Shown here one piece after another: positions 59,258 through 64,000 of a stretch of DNA of 64,000 nt. Under the pieces are notes generated by a model. The model was not told the origin of the DNA. It saw nothing but the letters and a program-made list of their open reading frames with translations, and did no database searches. The stretch comes from Streptomyces griseoaurantiacus (GTDB lineage: Bacteria > Actinomycetota > Actinomycetes > Streptomycetales > Streptomycetaceae), in NCBI GenBank assembly GCA_014656015.1, contig BNBP01000019.1:39922-103921 (forward strand). The letters run 5' to 3'. Position numbers and translations under genes: made by a program. Each line of letters starts with the position of its first letter. The first letter of the stretch is position 1.

Positions 59258-60019
59258 TCAGCGTGCGGCGGGAACCGCGCGAGCGCGCGCTGCCGCCGGC
59301 CGTGGGTCGAGCAGGCGTTCCGCCAGTTCACCGAAGAGCAGGCCGAAGCCTGCCCACAGGGTGGACTGGATGGCCAGGGCGGAGAGCCGGAACCGCCACA
59401 GCAGGGTGGCCGGGAAGTGGCTCGGCACCTCGTTGACGGCGGGCAGGAACGCGTAGGCCATGCCGATCACGGCGGCGAACGCGGTCACGGCGGTGACCGT
59501 GGCCCACCAGGTGCCCAGGCGGGGTGCCAGGCGCTTGCCGAGGAGGGTCGCGCCGATCGCGAGGAGCACGCTGAGCAGCATCATCAGGAAGTACAGGCCG
59601 GTCCGCCTGCCGATGGTGTCGGCTTCGCCGACGGAGGGCGGGTTGGCCGGGTACTTCAGGAACGGCACGACGTAGACGGCGAGCAGGGCGCAGCCGGAAA
59701 GCAGCAGCGCCGTCGCGCGCGGGGTGAGGCGGCCGACCCGGCCGAGCGCGTAGCAGTACGCGAGCGCGGCGATGCCGCCGAAGGCGACCCCGTAGACGAG
59801 GACGCCGGTGGCGAGGCCGGCGGTGGACTGCAGGGAGCGGGAGAAGACCTCCGTGTCGTGTTCGTGGGCGTGTGTGTGGGCGGGGACGTGCTCGAAGGCG
59901 ATCGCCTTGTCGACGTCCGGTTCGCCGAGGAAGTAGGCCACGAGCAGGGCGAGTACGCCGGCGGCGAGACCGGCGAGCATGCCCCGCACGAGGAGGTTCC
60001 GTACGGTCGCGGAGTTCAT
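59258..60019 (-). CDS. cbtA: CbtA family cobalt transporter subunit
   Basis: This is a 253-residue membrane protein with five to six hydrophobic segments. A histidine-rich loop, HVPAHTHAHEHDTEVFSRS (residues 44-62), after the first helix is the family signature and a likely metal-binding site. GLATGVLVYGVAFGGIAALAY follows. CbtAB was predicted as a cobalt importer because it is regulated by cobalamin riboswitches, as here. It is cotranscribed with cbtB upstream (21-base gap). The ATG at 60019 is used. Confidence 0.93.
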   Translation of the reverse strand: MNSATVRNLLVRGMLAGLAAGVLALLVAYFLGEPDVDKAIAFEHVPAHTHAHEHDTEVFSRSLQSTAGLATGVLVYGVAFGGIAALAYCYALGRVGRLTPRATALLLSGCALLAVYVVPFLKYPANPPSVGEADTIGRRTGLYFLMMLLSVLLAIGATLLGKRLAPRLGTWWATVTAVTAFAAVIGMAYAFLPAVNEVPSHFPATLLWRFRLSALAIQSTLWAGFGLLFGELAERLLDPRPAAARARAVPAAR

Positions 60020-60040
60020 GGGCGGGTGCTGTCCCCCGGC

Positions 60041-60262
60041 TCAGTGGCAGGGGAAGCCGAGCAGGTGGCGGGCGTCGTGCACCCACTCGTGGACGTCCGT
60101 GCCGTTGAACACGGAGGTGGCGCCCTGCTCGGCGCCGACGAAGTAGAGCAGGACGAGCATCAGGATGCCGAAGAAGACCGCCCAGGGAGCTATCGCCCTG
60201 AGCGGCAGCGTGGCGGGAACGGCGGGGGTGGTGGCTGTCGGCTGGGCGACGGTCTGCCCCAT
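60041..60262 (-). CDS. cbtB: CbtB family cobalt transporter subunit
   Basis: This is a 73-residue protein with one membrane helix (APWAVFFGILMLVLLYFVG) and a C-terminal HEWVHDARHLLGFPCH whose His and Cys residues probably bind cobalt. It is the small partner of CbtA. The ATG at 60262 follows AGGAGG by seven bases. A longer frame starting at 60520 would run through the riboswitch and is rejected. Confidence 0.93.
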   Translation of the reverse strand: MGQTVAQPTATTPAVPATLPLRAIAPWAVFFGILMLVLLYFVGAEQGATSVFNGTDVHEWVHDARHLLGFPCH

Positions 60263-60309
60263 GGCAGGACCTCCTCTGGGAGTTCGCGTCCCATCTCGGT
60301 GGTGCACAG

Positions 60310-60411
60310 GACGACGGCCACGGGTCTGACTCACGGGCGCTCCTCGGGGGAGGCCCGCATACAGTGGCGCGACCGTGCCGGATTCCCACCGGCTTCCGTC
60401 TCGCCGTCGTC
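60310..60411 (-). promoter_or_regulatory. Cobalamin (B12) riboswitch controlling cbtBA
   Basis: On the minus strand the conserved pieces appear in order: GGAAGCCGGTGGGAATCCGG, then CACGGTCGCGCCACTGT, then the B12-box region GTGAGTCAGACCC. The closing stem pairs GACGACGGC (60403-60411) with GCCGTCGTC (60310-60318), nine perfect base pairs. The cbtB ribosome site lies 30-40 bases downstream, so adenosylcobalamin binding probably blocks translation or ends transcription. Confidence 0.92.
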
Positions 60412-60535
60412 GATTCGGACAGACCGTACCGCGTGACGCGGACACGGCCAAGACCGCCCCGTCCGGCGTGATCTTCCTCTCTGCCGGGCGGAGTCGTGCA
60501 CCGGCGGTCCTGAACGGCACGTTCCGCGGCGGGAG

Positions 60536-60566
60536 CCGGCGGCGGGGCGTCGGTCCCCGCCACCGG
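60536..60566. terminator. Hairpin after mbtH-like gene
   Basis: A 12-bp stem with one mismatch, CCGGCGGCGGGG with CCCCGCCACCGG, and a seven-base loop. It separates the NRPS/MbtH operon from the riboswitch-controlled cbtBA. Confidence 0.65.
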
Positions 60567-60580
60567 CCGCCGGGGCGCGC

Positions 60581-60793
60581 TCAGTCGGTGGTCATGGCGT
60601 CCACCAGGCTCTTGGGCCGCATGTCCGTCCAGTTCTCCTCGATGTGGTCGAGGCACGCCTGACGTGGCGCCTCGCCGAAGACGGGCTCCCAGCCGTCCGG
60701 CACGTCGACGAAGGTGGGCCACAGCGAGTACTGGCCCTCCTCGTTCCTCAGCACGAGGTAGTCGGCGTCCTCGTCCTCGAAGGGGTTCGTCAT
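60581..60793 (-). CDS. MbtH-like protein
   Basis: This is a 70-residue helper that binds NRPS adenylation domains and supports their folding or activity. The family consensus is complete: [33 protein letters not shown] and [17 protein letters not shown]. Its ATG overlaps the NRPS stop by four bases, so it is made together with that enzyme. Placement after the terminal NRPS module, not before it, is a minor variation. Confidence 0.96.
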   Translation of the reverse strand: MTNPFEDEDADYLVLRNEEGQYSLWPTFVDVPDGWEPVFGEAPRQACLDHIEENWTDMRPKSLVDAMTTD

Positions 60794-63700
60794 CCTTCGC
60801 TCCTGTCCTTCGCCCCGGGGGTGGTGGGGGGTTCTTCCTTACGGTCACCGTCTGTCGTGGGCAGCCATGCGGCGACGGCGTTCCACAGCAGCGGGAGCAT
60901 GGGGGGATCGGCCATCTCGTCGTGCGTGCACGGCAGTCGGGCCTCGCTGATGCGGCCGGTGGTGTAGGGCTGCCACATGGCCCGGCCCCAGCCGTCCTCG
61001 AGTTCCTCGGACGAGAGGAAGAGGACGTCGCCGTCGAACACGCGGGGGCGGTGGCCGACGTAGACGCGGGTGTTGTTGGCGATGATCCTCGCCCGGACGG
61101 CGGCCTCGTCCTTGGAGATCTCGGCACGGAAGTGGTCCGGGAGTCCGGCGAGGTCGCGGAGGTCGGGTGCCTCGTCGAGGGTGTCCGACTCCTCGGCCGG
61201 GGCGTCGGGGTCGAGTCCGGCGCGCTCGTACATCGCGCGGCGCAGCAGTTCCGCGGACTCCTTGACGGCCTCGTCCGTGCCGGGGGTGTCCTCGGGCGCG
61301 GGCGCGTAGCCTCCCATGATGACGAGGGCCACCTCCTGGCCGTCCTCCCGCAGTTGCACGGCCATCTCGTGGGCCACCCGGCCGCCCATCGACCAGCCCA
61401 GCAGATGGTACGGGCCCGAGGGCCGCACGGTCCGCAGTTCCGCGACGTACTCCTCGGCCATCTCCCGGATGGAGCCCGGCAGTTCACCCGAGGCGTCGGC
61501 GTCGCGGGCCTGCAGGCCGTACAGGGGGACCTCGGGGGGAACGAAGGCGGCCAGCGGGGCGAAGCACCAGCTCAGCCCGGAGCGCGGGTGCACGCAGAAG
61601 AGGGGCGGCCGGCTGCCGTGCGTCCTGATGGGGAGCAGGGTGCGGAGCGACTCGTCCGTCGCGGGAAGGCTCAGCCGGTGGGCGAGTCCCTCGACGCTGG
61701 GTGATTCCATCAGGGTCTGGACGGAGACGTCGACGCCCATGACCCCGCGGATGCGGCGCACCAGCCTGACCGCCAGGAGCGAATGACCCCCGCGTTCGAA
61801 GAAGTTGTCCGTGACGCCGATGTGCGGCACGTTCAGCTCCTCGGCGAAGACGCGGCACAGGATCTCCTCCTGGACCGTGGAGGGCCGCCGGCCCGCGGCG
61901 GACGCCGTGTGATCCGGCGCGGGCAGCTCCCGCCGGTCCAGCTTCCCGTTCGCCGTCAGCGGCAGGCTCTCCAGAACCACCAGCGCGGAGGGCACCATGT
62001 GTTCCGGCAGCCGGGCACCGAGGTGGGCGCGCAGGCCGGCGGTGTCGATGCCGTCCGTGCGGTCGGCGGGGACGAGGTAGCCGACGAGTCGCCGGTCGCC
62101 GGGGCGGTCCTCCCGCACCACCGCCGCCGCCCGGGCCACGGACGGATGCGCGGCCAGCGCGGCCTCGACCTCGCCCAGCTCGATCCGGAAGCCGCGCACC
62201 TTCACCTGGTCGTCGGTGCGGCCCAGGTACTCCAGCTCCCCGTCCGTGGTCCAGCGGGCGAGGTCGCCGGTGCGGTACATCCGTTCCCCCGGGGAGAACG
62301 GGCTGGCCACGAACCGCTGCGCGGTCAGCGCCGGACGTGCGTGGTAGCCGCGGGCCAGTGGGGCGCCGGAGACGTAGAGCTCCCCCGCGACACCCACCGG
62401 GACGGGCCGCAGGGCCGCGTCGAGGACGTGGACGCGGGTGTTCCACACCGGGCGGCCGAGGGGCGCGGCGCCCCGGGGCCAGGTCTCCCGGTCACCGGGC
62501 AGGGTGTGGGCGGTCACCACATGGGTCTCGGACGGGCCGTAGTGGTTGTGCAGCACCATGCCGGGCTCCCCGCACAGCTCGCGGACCCGCTCACCGAGGA
62601 CGAGGGCCTCGCCGGCCTGGGCGACGTGCCGGAGCCGCGGCAGTGGGGTGCCCCGCTCCGCCACGGCCTCGCCCAGGGCGTCGAGGAGCATGGTCGGCGC
62701 GTACAGCTCGGTGATCCGCTGCTCCCCGAGCCAGGTCACGAAGGCCTCCGGGTCCCGCCGGGTCTCCTCGTCCGGGATGACGAGGGTCTTGCCGTCCAGG
62801 AGCGCCGAGAGGACCTCCTGTGCCGAGACGTCGAAGCTGATCGCCGTGAACTGGGCGACCCGCGCGCCGGGTTCCGCGGGGACGGCGGACGCGTGCCAGG
62901 AGAGCAGGTTGACCAGCGCGCCCCCGGGCATCACCACCCCCTTCGGTCGCCCGGTCGACCCGGAGGTGTAGATCAGGTAGGCCGGATGCTGCGGCAGCAG
63001 CGGGGTGGTGCGTTCGCCGTCGTCCGGGGCGCCGGCCGGCAGGGCGTCGAGCGCGGCGAGGACCTCGGGGTCGTCCAGCAGCAGGGTGGGCCCGGCGGCC
63101 GGGCGAGCGGCGACCGCACTCGTGGTGAGTGTCAGCGCGGGGTCGGCGTCGGCCAGCATGAAGGCGATCCGCTCGGCCGGGTACTCGGGGTCGATCGGCA
63201 GGTAACCGGCGCCCGACTTGAGCACCGCGAGCAGGGCGACGATCAGGTTGACCGAGCGCGGCACGGCCAGCCCGACGATGTCCTCCGGACCGATCCCGCG
63301 ACGGACGAGCAGCCGGGCGAGCCGGTTCGCACGCCCGTCGAGCTGCGCGTAGGTGACCTCGGCGCCGCCGGACGCCACCGCGACCGTGTCGGGGGTGCGG
63401 GCGGCCTGGGCCTGGAACAGCTCGGGCAGCGTGGCCGCGGGCACCTCGCGGGCGGTGTCGTTCCACCCGGTCACCACCCGGTGCCGCTCCTCCGCCGACA
63501 GCACCTCCACCTGGCCGACCCGCCGGCCCGGTTCCCTGGTGAGGGTGTCCAGGACGCGGACGAACCGGTCGGCCAGTGCCTGCACCGTGTCGTGCTCGAA
63601 CAGGTCGACGGCGTAGTCGACACCGCCGAGCAGACCGGCGGGACGACCGCCCCCGCCGCCTCCGGAGGCGGCGCTGAACGTCTCGCTCAGGCTGAGGAAC

Positions 63701-64000
63701 AGGTCGAACTTGGCGGGCGGTTCACCGGTGGGGAAGGGTTCCGCGCGCATGCCGGGGAGGTCGAGGTCGGCGGGGGCGGTGTTCTGCAGGGCGAGCATGA
63801 CCTGGAAGAGGGGATGGCGGGCCATCGACCGGGCCGGAGCCAGATCCTCCACCAGCCGCTCGAAAGGCACGTCCTGATGCGCGAAAGCCCCCAGCCCGTT
63901 CTCCCGCACCCGCTCCAACAGCTCCACGAACGTCGGGTCACCGGAAAGATCCGTGCGCATCACCAGCGTGTTCACGAAGAACCCGACCAACTCGTCCAAA
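60790..64000 (-). CDS. Non-ribosomal peptide synthetase, terminal part (C end - A - PCP - TE); runs off the window
   Basis: About 1070 residues are visible; the true start lies beyond 64000. Order: the end of a condensation domain ([28 protein letters not shown]), an adenylation domain (about 63440-61920) with [11 protein letters not shown] and [10 protein letters not shown], a carrier domain with the phosphopantetheine Ser in [11 protein letters not shown] (about 61780), and a thioesterase with Ser in LLGWSMGG (about 61390). The specificity residues I align read D-V-Q-Y-A-A-H-V-V, closest to proline-type codes (DVQ-IAHVV). The TE marks product release, so this is the last module. The product cannot be named. 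Confidence 0.94.
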   Translation of the reverse strand, partial: LDELVGFFVNTLVMRTDLSGDPTFVELLERVRENGLGAFAHQDVPFERLVEDLAPARSMARHPLFQVMLALQNTAPADLDLPGMRAEPFPTGEPPAKFDLFLSLSETFSAASGGGGGGRPAGLLGGVDYAVDLFEHDTVQALADRFVRVLDTLTREPGRRVGQVEVLSAEERHRVVTGWNDTAREVPAATLPELFQAQAARTPDTVAVASGGAEVTYAQLDGRANRLARLLVRRGIGPEDIVGLAVPRSVNLIVALLAVLKSGAGYLPIDPEYPAERIAFMLADADPALTLTTSAVAARPAAGPTLLLDDPEVLAALDALPAGAPDDGERTTPLLPQHPAYLIYTSGSTGRPKGVVMPGGALVNLLSWHASAVPAEPGARVAQFTAISFDVSAQEVLSALLDGKTLVIPDEETRRDPEAFVTWLGEQRITELYAPTMLLDALGEAVAERGTPLPRLRHVAQAGEALVLGERVRELCGEPGMVLHNHYGPSETHVVTAHTLPGDRETWPRGAAPLGRPVWNTRVHVLDAALRPVPVGVAGELYVSGAPLARGYHARPALTAQRFVASPFSPGERMYRTGDLARWTTDGELEYLGRTDDQVKVRGFRIELGEVEAALAAHPSVARAAAVVREDRPGDRRLVGYLVPADRTDGIDTAGLRAHLGARLPEHMVPSALVVLESLPLTANGKLDRRELPAPDHTASAAGRRPSTVQEEILCRVFAEELNVPHIGVTDNFFERGGHSLLAVRLVRRIRGVMGVDVSVQTLMESPSVEGLAHRLSLPATDESLRTLLPIRTHGSRPPLFCVHPRSGLSWCFAPLAAFVPPEVPLYGLQARDADASGELPGSIREMAEEYVAELRTVRPSGPYHLLGWSMGGRVAHEMAVQLREDGQEVALVIMGGYAPAPEDTPGTDEAVKESAELLRRAMYERAGLDPDAPAEESDTLDEAPDLRDLAGLPDHFRAEISKDEAAVRARIIANNTRVYVGHRPRVFDGDVLFLSSEELEDGWGRAMWQPYTTGRISEARLPCTHDEMADPPMLPLLWNAVAAWLPTTDGDRKEEPPTTPGAKDRSEG

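Noticed and set aside
60041..60520. 159-codon version of cbtB
   Set aside because: The extra N-terminus would be translated from the cobalamin riboswitch; the ATG at 60262 follows AGGAGG.

Overview
The window is very GC-rich, with short intergenic gaps, GTG/TTG starts, ATGA start/stop overlaps, a DUF574 methyltransferase, HxlR/IclR/TetR regulators, CBM13-carrying xylanases and an MbtH-linked NRPS. All of this points to a Streptomyces chromosome, in an accessory, catabolism-heavy region. No rRNA, tRNA, CRISPR array or intact transposon was recognised.

Layout. 0-5 kb: a proline-rich protein (cut by the window edge), a GNAT protein, panD, a CPBP intramembrane protease with an apparent C-terminal frameshift, and a YeeE/YedE sulfur-compound transporter preceded by a three-cysteine mini-ORF. 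4.7-10.6 kb: a divergent 5-oxoproline (pyroglutamate) module, pxpABC against DUF969-DUF979 transporter, pcp and DUF2891, with matching palindromic operators inside both promoters. 10.8-13.1 kb: a secreted GH87-type alpha-1,3-glucanase. 13.3-27.3 kb: an IS5-type transposase scrap, then an IclR-governed catabolic block. It holds an ABC importer with two paralogous binding proteins, an HpcH/HpaI aldolase, an SDR, a DUF6282 hydrolase, a cupin, a luciferase-like oxidoreductase, a thiolase, a two-subunit CoA-transferase, an aldehyde dehydrogenase and an NTF2-like protein. I do not recognise this as a described pathway.

27.5-42.7 kb: a xylan/arabinoxylan locus with a GH39 gene (frameshifted), a sugar ABC importer resembling BxlEFG, GH51, a CocE/NonD hydrolase, a LacI regulator, GH43, GH10-CBM13 and CBM13-GH62. 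Repeats of the form CGAAACTTTCG lie in the GH10/GH62 divergent promoter. 42.8-45.3 kb: a TetR-controlled FtsX-type ABC exporter. 45.7-55 kb: an mhp-type 3-(3-hydroxyphenyl)propionate pathway (transporter, MhpB, MhpC, MhpD, NTF2-like, HpcH/HpaI aldolase, MhpA) between two similar TetR regulators, plus an atypical SDR. A TTCTAGAAC-containing operator recurs at three promoters here. 55-58.5 kb: a methyltransferase, a quinone-reductase-like enzyme, an enoyl-CoA hydratase and an HxlR regulator. 58.6-60.4 kb: a degenerate histidine phosphatase and cobalt transporter CbtAB under a cobalamin riboswitch. 60.6-64 kb: MbtH and the terminal C(partial)-A-PCP-TE part of an NRPS whose A-domain code looks proline-like.

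The general picture is an organism breaking down plant material. Extracellular xylanases and arabinofuranosidases release sugars for the ABC importer, and the mhp pathway handles phenylpropanoids derived from lignin or cinnamate. The IclR block probably handles another organic acid or ring compound down to CoA thioesters. The two catabolic blocks share an unusual trio of families (HpcH/HpaI aldolase, NTF2-like protein, SDR). Identifications come from reading motifs by eye; no database search was possible.
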